Source of the DNA: an uncultured Bacteroidales bacterium
Lineage (GTDB): Bacteria > Bacteroidota > Bacteroidia > Bacteroidales > Marinilabiliaceae
DNA: 15,655 nt
Direction of reading: 5' to 3'
Assembly (NCBI GenBank): GCA_934717675.1
Contig: CAKUYZ010000038.1
Coordinates: 1-15,655 of the forward strand
Positions within the stretch are counted from its first letter, which is position 1. Each line of letters opens with the position of its first letter. This document shows, piece by piece, positions 6,628-13,202 of this stretch. A program made the translations under genes and the position numbers. The notes beneath the pieces are model-generated. The model did no database searches. It was not told where the DNA came from and was given only the letters and a program-made list of their open reading frames with translations.

Positions 6628-7409
6628 AATCTTAACGTTGTGCCTAGGCCTGTGCGGAGGCCTTGCACGTTGGTTATGGTCACGTTGGCCACGCCTTGGC
6701 GTATGGCCTCGAAACCATTGTCTAGCTTAGGAATCATGCCGGCCGCCACGATGCCGTCTGCCTGATATTTCTTGAATGTGTCGTAGTCCAGGTCGGAGAT
6801 GACCGTCGCGTCATCGTCTGGGTTGAGCAATACGCCCGGCTTCTCAAAGCAGAATACCAGCCGCACGCTGTGGCTCTTGGCCATGGCGCGCGCCAGCTCG
6901 CTGGCAATGGTGTCGGCGTTGGTGTTCAGCAGGTTGCCATGCCCGTCATGCGTGATGGGCGACATGACCGGCACCACGCCTTGGCCTATGAGCTGCGAGA
7001 GCACGTCGGCATGAACCTCGCGCACGTCGCCAACAAAGCCGAAGTCCACCGTCTGGCCGTCGCTCATTTTCTTTGGCGCGCGCCTGTCTGAGCGAATCAC
7101 GCCCATGTCGGCCCCCGTGAGGCCCAGGGCGTTCACGCCGCGGCTCTGGAGCTGCGCCACAATGTTTTTGTTCACCAGTCCGGCGTAGACCATGGTGACA
7201 ATCTTGAGCGTCTCGGCGTCCGTCACCCTGCGACCCTCTATCATATGGGCTTCCACGCCAAGGCGCTCTGACAGTTTTGTGGCGGATCGGCCTCCGCCGT
7301 GCACAAGGGCCTTGGCTCCGCTCAGGGCGGCGAAGTCGTCAAGGAGTGAGGAGAGAGACTCCGCCTCCTCCACCACCTTGCCGCCCACTTTTACTATGGT
7401 AAGATCCAT
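6624..7409 (-). CDS. argB: N-acetylglutamate (or N-succinylglutamate) kinase
   Basis: Amino-acid kinase fold protein of 261 residues that phosphorylates N-acylglutamate at the second step of arginine synthesis. Visible landmarks are the N-terminal KVGGK (7-11), the glycine loop HGGGR (37-41), EGRRVTD (58-64) with the substrate-binding arginine, LNTNADT (161-167) and GMIPKLD (224-230) with the conserved lysine. The ATG at 7409 is chosen because the kinase fold starts at MDLTIVKVGG; an upstream in-frame start at 7502 would add 31 residues with no family equivalent and run into the preceding gene. First gene of the argB-argE-argH-lipoprotein unit; it overlaps argE by ATGA. No long regulatory N-terminal helix is present, so arginine feedback inhibition of the hexameric type is not expected. 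Confidence 0.94.
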   Translation of the reverse strand: MDLTIVKVGGKVVEEAESLSSLLDDFAALSGAKALVHGGGRSATKLSERLGVEAHMIEGRRVTDAETLKIVTMVYAGLVNKNIVAQLQSRGVNALGLTGADMGVIRSDRRAPKKMSDGQTVDFGFVGDVREVHADVLSQLIGQGVVPVMSPITHDGHGNLLNTNADTIASELARAMAKSHSVRLVFCFEKPGVLLNPDDDATVISDLDYDTFKKYQADGIVAAGMIPKLDNGFEAIRQGVANVTITNVQGLRTGLGTTLRL

Positions 7410-7452
7410 TGTCGGGATTTTATATTCTGGTAGTTCGTGTGATATATATCCG

Positions 7453-7460
7453 CGAAAGTA
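7453..7460 (-). promoter_or_regulatory. argB: possible -7 element upstream of argB
   Basis: The minus strand at 7460-7453 reads TACTTTCG, one mismatch from TAnnTTTG. It would give a leader of about 37 bases before the argB ATG. The surrounding 7410-7480 is markedly AT-richer than the genes, as expected for a promoter region. No clear -33 TTTG is present at the right spacing. I looked for a symmetric ArgR-type operator and could not identify one with confidence. Confidence 0.35.
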
Positions 7461-7480
7461 GAAATAAATATTGAGCGATG

Positions 7481-7493
7481 GCCGCCTTGCGGC
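7481..7493 (-). terminator. short GC hairpin after the DUF2167 gene
   Basis: GCCGC and GCGGC (7481-7485, 7489-7493) flank a three-base loop six bases past the stop of the DUF2167 gene. On the minus strand it is followed, after a few bases, by a moderately U-rich stretch. The stem is only 5 bp, so this is at best a weak terminator separating the DUF2167 gene from argB. Confidence 0.3.
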
Positions 7494-7498
7494 ACGGG

Positions 7499-8461
7499 TC
7501 ACTTCTCACTCTCCTTACCTTCCTCTTCCTTTTTCTTGCGTCTGTTCAGCACTTTGGCCACTGCCGCGCCAATGCCGACCACCGCCACGGCGATAATCTT
7601 CCACGCTTTGAGCAGGAAGAGGCCAATCTTGCCCAATATGCCCGTCTTGGCCAGCACGGTGCCTGCCACCAGGCCGCCCAGGCCCCATTCTGACGCCGCG
7701 TCGGTGTCGGCGTCGTAGTCCTCATACCGCAAGCCTTTTTCGTAGTGGACGCTCTCAGACAGCCTGTCTCCCGTGGCGATGGCTTCCGCGGCGTCGTCCA
7801 ACGAGGCGATGGCCTTGAGCTCGACGTATCCGCGGCGGCCCAATATTCTCACGTCATAGTTCACCACCTCGTTCTCGTAGTCCTCTCCCGTCTCGTCATC
7901 ATGCGCAGAGAAGCGCAGGTGGCGCGCCCAGCGGAGCATCTTGCGCCCTTTGTCATATTCTGGCTCTTTGGCCCATCCCACAATGTCTTGTTTCGGGTAG
8001 CCGAGCGGCACCAGGGTATCGTTGACAGCGGCGGTGTTGAGGCGCATCTCTTCCATAAGGTTGTCGGCGTTGATGTCCGCTGCGTCGTCGTCACTCACGT
8101 AGCCTGCGGCGTCATAGTAGATTATGAAGGCGATGGAGGTTTGTGACAGTAGCGTGTCGGCCGTTGGCACCAGTGCTCCCAGCACCAGGGTGTCTGTCGA
8201 GTTTCCCCAATACAGCTCCAGCAGGCGGCGGGTGTCATATTGGTCAATGAGTGTCATGTCCGTCGGAACGTCTATCCACGCCCCGCTGCCGCCCCCAATT
8301 TCGGCCGCCTCGCCACTCACGCCCACAATGGTGTCCGTGGCCATATATTCCTCAATGTCGAAATCTTCATCGGCAGCGTCCTCGTCGCTTGTCTGCGCCA
8401 TTGCGGCGGGCGTGGCCGCCATAAGCATGGTGGCGAGCCAAAGGTAGTGTCTCATTGTCAT
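7499..8461 (-). CDS. DUF2167 family membrane-anchored protein
   Basis: The 320-residue protein has a signal peptide (1-22, ending AMA|Q), then an acidic stretch rich in D and E to about residue 40. The conserved body has the DUF2167 landmarks: LGALVPTAD, AFIIYYDAAGYVSDDDAADIN, LGYPKQDIVGWAKEPEYD, LRWARHLRF and NYDVRILGRRGYVELKAIAS. Near the C-terminus a glycine/alanine-rich segment and a hydrophobic helix (about 258-303) form one or two membrane spans, followed by a strongly charged tail (RRKKKEEEGKESEK) likely left in the cytoplasm. The bulk is therefore expected outside the inner membrane. The function of the family is unknown. The start could also be the ATG two codons downstream (8455). 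It is divergent from the M16 peptidase gene across 127 bases. Confidence 0.87.
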   Translation of the reverse strand: MTMRHYLWLATMLMAATPAAMAQTSDEDAADEDFDIEEYMATDTIVGVSGEAAEIGGGSGAWIDVPTDMTLIDQYDTRRLLELYWGNSTDTLVLGALVPTADTLLSQTSIAFIIYYDAAGYVSDDDAADINADNLMEEMRLNTAAVNDTLVPLGYPKQDIVGWAKEPEYDKGRKMLRWARHLRFSAHDDETGEDYENEVVNYDVRILGRRGYVELKAIASLDDAAEAIATGDRLSESVHYEKGLRYEDYDADTDAASEWGLGGLVAGTVLAKTGILGKIGLFLLKAWKIIAVAVVGIGAAVAKVLNRRKKKEEEGKESEK

Positions 8462-8588
8462 TGGTAATGCTTGAAAAAGAATGGAGTGATAATGTAGTGG
8501 TAAAATTAATTAAAAGAGACAACAAAAGAGCCAGTGTCGCTAGTCAATATGTAACTTTACGAATGTCATAATTAAACCAACAAAAATA
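8462..8588. promoter_or_regulatory. divergent intergenic region between the DUF2167 and M16 peptidase genes
   Basis: This 127-base AT-rich spacer must hold promoters for both divergent genes. On the + strand TAACTTTA at 8552-8559 is one mismatch from TAnnTTTG and would start transcription about 23 bases before the peptidase ATG; no good -33 element accompanies it. On the minus strand a TTTTGTTG run (revcomp of 8520-8527) could be a -33 element for the DUF2167 gene, but no properly spaced -7 match is seen. No open reading frame or RNA gene is apparent here. Confidence 0.4.
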
Positions 8589-11402
8589 ATGAATAAGAAC
8601 CTACGCTTTCGCCTGGCGGCCACGCTCTCTTTGGCCGCACTAGCCGTGGGGGCTGTGGCGCAGCAGCCGCAGCTCACGCCGCTCCAGGCGGACACGGCCG
8701 TCTTGCGCGGCACGTTGCCCAATGGGCTGACGTACATAATACGCCACAATGAGCTGCCTAAGAACACGGCGGAATTCTATATTGCCCAAAAGGTCGGAGC
8801 CATCTTGGAGGAGGATGATCAGGACGGCCTCGCGCACTTCTTGGAGCATATGGCTTTCAACGGCACCAAGAATTTCCCGGACAAGGGCATCATCAACTTC
8901 TTGGAGCGCGTGGGCGTGCGCTTTGGCGAGAATGTCAACGCATTCACCAGTCTTGACGAGACGGTCTATAACCTGTCCGCCGTGCCTACGACGGACCCCG
9001 CCATTGTGGACAGCGCCCTGCTCACACTCCACGACTGGAGCGGCTTCATAACCCTGGCGGGCGATGAGATTGACAAGGAGCGAGGCGTGATTCGCGAGGA
9101 GTGGCGCACGCGCGCCTCGGCCAACAGGCGTATGTATTTCGCCCACATGGCCAACACCATGCCCGGCACGCGCTATGCCGTGCGCGACGTAATCGGAGAC
9201 ACGGCGGTCATCAACAACTTCTCTTATGACGCCTTGCGCGCCTACTACCACAAGTGGTATCGCCCCGACCTCCAGGGCATTGTCATTGTGGGCGATGTGG
9301 ATCCCAAGGCCATCGAGGCGCGCATCCGTCAGATGTGGGCCGACATCCCCGCGCCCGTCAACCCCGCCGAGCGAGTATATTTTGACGTGCCGGTGAGCGA
9401 CAAGCCCGTCTTCTCAATCTTGAGCGACAAGGAGGCCACCCGCACCTCTTTCCAGCTCCAGTTCCGCTACAAGCCCGCTCCGGCCAATGTGCGCAACACC
9501 GTGGAGTATGCCGCCCGAGACATTGTGGCCAGCCTGGCCTGCCAGGTCTTCAACGCACGCATGCAGGAGCTGGCGCAGAAAGGCGCGCCGTTCGCCTATG
9601 CCGTCATGTACGACACCGACTACATCCCCACGCTCAACATGGCTCTTGTGGCTTGCGTGCCGCAAACAGGCAAGACGGCCGAAGCCGCGCAGGTGGTCTT
9701 TGACGAGGTGGAGAAACTGCGCCGCTTTGGCGTGAACCCTGGCGAGCTGCAGCGCGCGGTGGACAACATAATAAAGAGGTATGACGATGCCTATGAGGCC
9801 CGCAACAAGGTTCAAAACGATGATTATGTCTATGATTACTACTCTGCGTTCTTGAGAAACGATGTCATCACCTCGGCCGAATATGACCGTGACCTTGTCC
9901 ACAATGTCGCGCCAAACGTCAACGCACAGATGGTGAACGCCTACATCGCGGAGGCCCTCAAGCCGCAGCCTGTGCTCCAGGTCTCGGCAATGGAGGGCGA
10001 CGCGGGCGTCAAGACTGCCGATGAGTATTTGGCCATGCTCCAGGCCGAGCAGGCCAAGGAGCTGACGCCTTACCAAGACGAGGTGGTGGACACCAGGCTC
10101 GTGGACAAAGATCCAAAGGGCGGCAAGGTGAAAAAGTGGGCGGATGACAAGGTCTATGGTTGCCGCGTGGCCACGCTCTCCAATGGCATTCGCGTATTCC
10201 TCAAACCCACCACTTGTGCCGACAATGAGATAATCCTCAGCGCCGTGAGCCGCGGCGGATATTCGCTACTGCCGTCCGATGTGGCAACCTCGGCCGCCCT
10301 GTCGGGTCAGGCCTGCGGCCAGATGGGCCTCGGCAAGTTCTCTTTGAGCGACCTGCGCAAGGCCTTGGCTGGCAAGTCCGCCTCCGTCTCCACCAATATC
10401 GACCTCTACTCCGATGGCGTGAGCGGCTCCAGCAGCAAGGCCGACTTTGAGACCATGCTTCAGCTCGTCTACCTGACTTTCGCCCCCCAACGCGTTGACA
10501 AGGAGGCGTTCGGGGCGTTTGAGGGAAGGCTGCGCAGCTATTTGGCCAATGCCGACAAGAACCCCGACAACATCTTCCGAGACAAGTATTACAAGACCAT
10601 AACCAGCGGAAACCCATACAACGTGACTCTCTCTTCGGCCGCTGACCTCGACGGGCTCACGCTCGATGGCGTCAAGACCGCCAAGGACGCGCGTTTCTCC
10701 TCCGCCAAAGGTTTCGATTTCATCATTGTAGGCTCTTTTGACGTGGACTCCGTCATGCCGGCCGTGTGCAAGTGGCTCGGCTCGCTGCCCACTGGCAAGA
10801 GGAAGGCGGCTTGGGAGGCGCGTGGCGACTATATGCCGCAGTCTGACACCACCATTGTCTTCTCCGTGCCCATGACCACCGAGAAGGTGACCTATGGCCT
10901 CTCGCTCAGCCACAAGCACGCCTACGACCGCAAGGAACAGATCGCCCTCACCATCCTCAAGCGTTGCCTAGACATGCGCTACCTGGAGTCGGTGCGCGAA
11001 GACCAGGGCGGCACGTATGGCGTTGGCGTGCGCTCCTCGTTGAGCAAGTCCCCGACAGAGGAGTATGACCTTTTCATCACGTTCGATACCGACCCCAAGG
11101 CTTTCGACCGCCTGGAGCCAATCATTATGCAGGAGCTTCAGAAGATAGCCGACCAAGGCCCGCGCGCCGACGATCTTGACAAGGTGAAGAAAAACCTGGT
11201 GAAGGCTCGCGCCGAGGCCCTTCAGCAAAACGACTCCTGGGTCAACCTCATTGAGCAGCTGGCGCTCCGCGGCACAGATGACAACGCCTATGCCGAGACA
11301 GTGGAGTCCATAGGCGCGGCCGACATCCAAAAGTGGGCCAAGCTCATCATTGCCGAGGGCCATAGGGTCAAGGTGGTCATGAAGCCTCAAGCAAATCAAT
11401 AG
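8589..11402 (+). CDS. M16 family zinc metallopeptidase (pitrilysin-like), exported
   Basis: The 937-residue protein has a signal peptide (about 1-24, ending AVA|Q), so it acts in the periplasm or outer envelope. The N-terminal M16 domain holds the inverted zinc motif HFLEH (83-87) followed by MAFNGT; the third ligand is expected in ERGVIREEW (Glu165/Glu172). The second half (about 520-937) starts again with NGIRVFLKP and is a second M16 unit without HxxEH, the usual inactive partner that closes the chamber. The segment EDQGGTYGVGV near residue 805 is the conserved R/Y substrate-binding region of the C-terminal half. Length fits the 900-plus class of two-unit exported peptidases common in Bacteroidetes. 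Likely role: degradation of peptides in the envelope. It stands alone, with a strong terminator 21 bases or so after its stop. Confidence 0.93.
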   Translation: MNKNLRFRLAATLSLAALAVGAVAQQPQLTPLQADTAVLRGTLPNGLTYIIRHNELPKNTAEFYIAQKVGAILEEDDQDGLAHFLEHMAFNGTKNFPDKGIINFLERVGVRFGENVNAFTSLDETVYNLSAVPTTDPAIVDSALLTLHDWSGFITLAGDEIDKERGVIREEWRTRASANRRMYFAHMANTMPGTRYAVRDVIGDTAVINNFSYDALRAYYHKWYRPDLQGIVIVGDVDPKAIEARIRQMWADIPAPVNPAERVYFDVPVSDKPVFSILSDKEATRTSFQLQFRYKPAPANVRNTVEYAARDIVASLACQVFNARMQELAQKGAPFAYAVMYDTDYIPTLNMALVACVPQTGKTAEAAQVVFDEVEKLRRFGVNPGELQRAVDNIIKRYDDAYEARNKVQNDDYVYDYYSAFLRNDVITSAEYDRDLVHNVAPNVNAQMVNAYIAEALKPQPVLQVSAMEGDAGVKTADEYLAMLQAEQAKELTPYQDEVVDTRLVDKDPKGGKVKKWADDKVYGCRVATLSNGIRVFLKPTTCADNEIILSAVSRGGYSLLPSDVATSAALSGQACGQMGLGKFSLSDLRKALAGKSASVSTNIDLYSDGVSGSSSKADFETMLQLVYLTFAPQRVDKEAFGAFEGRLRSYLANADKNPDNIFRDKYYKTITSGNPYNVTLSSAADLDGLTLDGVKTAKDARFSSAKGFDFIIVGSFDVDSVMPAVCKWLGSLPTGKRKAAWEARGDYMPQSDTTIVFSVPMTTEKVTYGLSLSHKHAYDRKEQIALTILKRCLDMRYLESVREDQGGTYGVGVRSSLSKSPTEEYDLFITFDTDPKAFDRLEPIIMQELQKIADQGPRADDLDKVKKNLVKARAEALQQNDSWVNLIEQLALRGTDDNAYAETVESIGAADIQKWAKLIIAEGHRVKVVMKPQANQ

Positions 11403-11414
11403 TCTTTAAAAGGC

Positions 11415-11459
11415 AAAAAAAAGCGGCCAGCGGGACAAAGTCCCGCTGGCCGCTTTTTT
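11415..11459. terminator. bidirectional intrinsic terminator
   Basis: Perfect inverted repeat: GCGGCCAGCGGGAC (11423-11436), loop AAA, GTCCCGCTGGCCGC (11440-11453), flanked by eight A on the left (11415-11422) and six T on the right (11454-11459). It therefore reads as an intrinsic terminator in both directions. It sits between the + strand peptidase gene (ends 11402) and the minus-strand gene ending at 11479, so both can use it. Confidence 0.95.
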
Positions 11460-11478
11460 GTAGTGGCGTTGTTGACAG

Positions 11479-12438
11479 CTATTTTGCAATCACTGCGCGA
11501 ACGGGAAGCCCAAAGTTACGCTCCACGCCAAGCTCATCATGATATTTTGACGACACGCCGGCCTCCTTCAGGTCGTCCAGCGTGGTGCTGTCGTTCTCGG
11601 GGTAGCCCTCAATGATGCCGTAGGCCGCGGAGTCGGTGTCTTTGCTCGTCTTGTTGGACCAGAGGAACACCTTGTCTGGCGTGTTGAGCCTGTTGTCGTG
11701 CCAATATCCGCTGGCTGGGATGAAGATGGAAGCGCCGGCGTATTGGCCGCGGCCGGCGAAACGCAGCCCTCTCACGGTTTTTCCTCCGTTTGTCTCCAGC
11801 TCCTCTTCCGTCACGTCGCAAAGGTCAAACAGCTCTTTCAGCTCGTCTGGGCTGGGGGTGCGGGCCTCGCCGTCTGTGGCCACGTAGGCAATGTCGTCTT
11901 CGGGGTCGAGTGTCACTTTGTTGTCATATTCGCCGGAGTAAGATTGCCCGTTGTTGCTTGCGTGCTTCTTTGGCTTTGTCTCGCTGTCGGTCGTATATTT
12001 CGTCAGGTTGGCCCAATACTTGTCCGCTGCCACGCCCGCTGAGTGGCAATATTTGTAAGACACCCATCCGTACCTCTTGTTGGCCTGCACGGCGGTGTCG
12101 GCCCATGCGAAGTAACTCCCGGCCTCGCCCTCGCTTGTCGCGCCTATGTTCGTCTTGGCCCACAGCACAGAGCCGCCAAGGTCAACATACTCTGGGTTCC
12201 AAAGCGTTATGCGGTCAACGCTGTCTGTGGCGTAGCCCTTTTGTGTGCCATCGGCCATCTCCACGGTTATCATGCGCCGCCCGTCCGCGTCTTGCCCGGC
12301 CTCCGCCAAGTGGCTCACTTTGTCCACCGCGTAGGTGTCAAAAGTGCTGTCGGCCTTGACCACATACACGTTTTTCTGCGCCATTGTGGCGGCGCATGCC
12401 ATGATGGCCACAGCGGCCGTCAAAAGTCTCAGTCTCAT
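11479..12438 (-). CDS. secreted protein with Fibrobacter-succinogenes-paralogous-type domain
   Basis: The 319-residue protein has a signal peptide (1-20, ending TMA|Q). Residues 22-80 form a short beta module of two similar halves (VYVVKADSTFDTYAVDKVSHL; MADGTQKGYATDSVDRITLW), seen at the N-terminus of many Bacteroidetes secreted proteins. From residue 83 it follows the pattern EYVDLGGSVLWAKTNIGATS, GSYFAWADT, YCHSAG, LTKYTTD, EDDIAYVATDGEARTPSPDELKELFDLC, IFIPASGYW and finally FGLPVRAV, which matches the domain grouped as Fib_succ_major in Bacteroidetes and Fibrobacter. The function of that domain is not established; it is usually exported or surface-located. No T9SS sorting domain is present, unlike its upstream neighbour. 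Last gene before the terminator, 78 bases after the small T9SS cargo gene and probably co-transcribed with it. Confidence 0.82.
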   Translation of the reverse strand: MRLRLLTAAVAIMACAATMAQKNVYVVKADSTFDTYAVDKVSHLAEAGQDADGRRMITVEMADGTQKGYATDSVDRITLWNPEYVDLGGSVLWAKTNIGATSEGEAGSYFAWADTAVQANKRYGWVSYKYCHSAGVAADKYWANLTKYTTDSETKPKKHASNNGQSYSGEYDNKVTLDPEDDIAYVATDGEARTPSPDELKELFDLCDVTEEELETNGGKTVRGLRFAGRGQYAGASIFIPASGYWHDNRLNTPDKVFLWSNKTSKDTDSAAYGIIEGYPENDSTTLDDLKEAGVSSKYHDELGVERNFGLPVRAVIAK

Positions 12439-12516
12439 GTTCTTTGCTTCTCTGTCTAGTCTTCTCCCGCGGGGGCTGTCTTGCGCCCTCCCGTCGCGTT
12501 GTTGCTTTCTTTCGCT

Positions 12517-13011
12517 CTATTTTTTGATGAATCGTGCCGATGTGCTGCCCACAGAGACGACATATGTCCCTGGCTCAAGAAATGACACATTGGCCGTCTT
12601 TTCACTCTGAGACAGGCGCAGTCTGCCACTCAAGTCTCTGATTTCTAGCTTCGCTCCGTCCTTCGTTCCATCGATGCTGATGTCGTTGATGACGGGGTTG
12701 GGGTAGATCCTGATTCTAGCTGTCTCCAGGTCTCTGCTCGCGGTAGGGTCTTCCGGTTCCGGGGTCGGCACTTCCACGTCTCCAAAGCGGATTACGGAAA
12801 ACCCGCCAATGGCTTCTGTGTCATCGTTAAGTGCCACGCTCATTGTCGTGCGCCCGTTCGCCTGCTCAAACGTTATCTTGCTCACGGTGGTCAGTGCGAA
12901 TCCTGTTTCATCTCCGTCTGCGCGTATGCAGATAATTCCCGGAGCCTGATCCGCTTGCGCCTCAAGGCATATGAGGCAGCATGCTCCTAGTAGTAGATTT
13001 TTTGCTTGCAT
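12517..13011 (-). CDS. very small secreted protein with type IX (Por) C-terminal sorting domain
   Basis: The 164-residue protein has a signal peptide (about 1-20, QAKNLLLGACCLICLEAQA|D). Residues 26-78 are a two-half module (GIICIRADGDETGFALTTVSKITF; MSVALNDDTEAIGGFSVIRFGD) like that of the neighbouring protein at 11479-12438. A proline/glutamate linker (PTPEPEDPT) leads to a type A T9SS sorting domain at about 98-164: RIYPNPVIND, LEIRDLSGR, LEPGTYVVSV and a basic end RFIKK. It should be exported by Sec, then moved across the outer membrane by T9SS, with the sorting domain removed. Nothing else is in the protein, so the module is the cargo. The ATG at 13011 is preferred; in-frame starts at 13032 and 13041 would lengthen the signal peptide. 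Preceded by a 191-base spacer after the receptor gene. Confidence 0.82.
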   Translation of the reverse strand: MQAKNLLLGACCLICLEAQADQAPGIICIRADGDETGFALTTVSKITFEQANGRTTMSVALNDDTEAIGGFSVIRFGDVEVPTPEPEDPTASRDLETARIRIYPNPVINDISIDGTKDGAKLEIRDLSGRLRLSQSEKTANVSFLEPGTYVVSVGSTSARFIKK

Positions 13012-13052
13012 AATGGTTTTTCCAAAATTCATTTCTTCCACTCCGCTCCTAC

Positions 13053-13064
13053 GTCGCTAGCGAC
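13053..13064. repeat. 12-base perfect palindrome in the receptor/T9SS-cargo spacer
   Basis: GTCGCTAGCGAC reads the same on both strands. It lies 42 bases upstream of the T9SS cargo ATG. It could be a small operator or part of an RNA stem, or simply chance; there is no further support. Confidence 0.35.
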
Positions 13065-13134
13065 ATATTGTTTCTCCTGTCCGCGTGCATTAACTAGTTT
13101 TATGCCATGTCCCTCACCAGGGCAAGACAGGCCA

Positions 13135-13173
13135 ACGCCCCGTGCCGGCGCCTTTAGCGTCAGCGCGGGGCGT
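13135..13173. terminator. GC-rich hairpin downstream of the TonB-dependent receptor gene
   Basis: The arms ACGCCCCG (13135-13142) and CGGGGCGT (13166-13173) pair perfectly. The stem continues through TGC/GCG, one C-A mismatch and a further five pairs (13147-13151 with 13157-13161) to a five-base loop, giving roughly 16 pairs. It lies about 30 bases past the receptor stop on the minus strand. The downstream side is only mildly U-rich (TGGCCTGTCTTG), so termination would be partial; it may act as an attenuator between the receptor and the secreted-protein genes or protect the receptor mRNA. Confidence 0.5.
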
Positions 13174-13202
13174 CAATGCCCAGCCTTTTGTTATCCTTTT
13201 TT

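Noticed and set aside
7410..7502. 31-residue N-terminal extension of argB
   Set aside because: It runs through an AT-rich, promoter-like spacer and overlaps the end of the DUF2167 gene; the kinase fold starts at 7409.
9414..10919. Long minus-strand frames opposite the M16 peptidase gene
   Set aside because: The + strand encodes a recognisable two-unit M16 peptidase throughout; the antisense translations have no family features and arise from codon bias.
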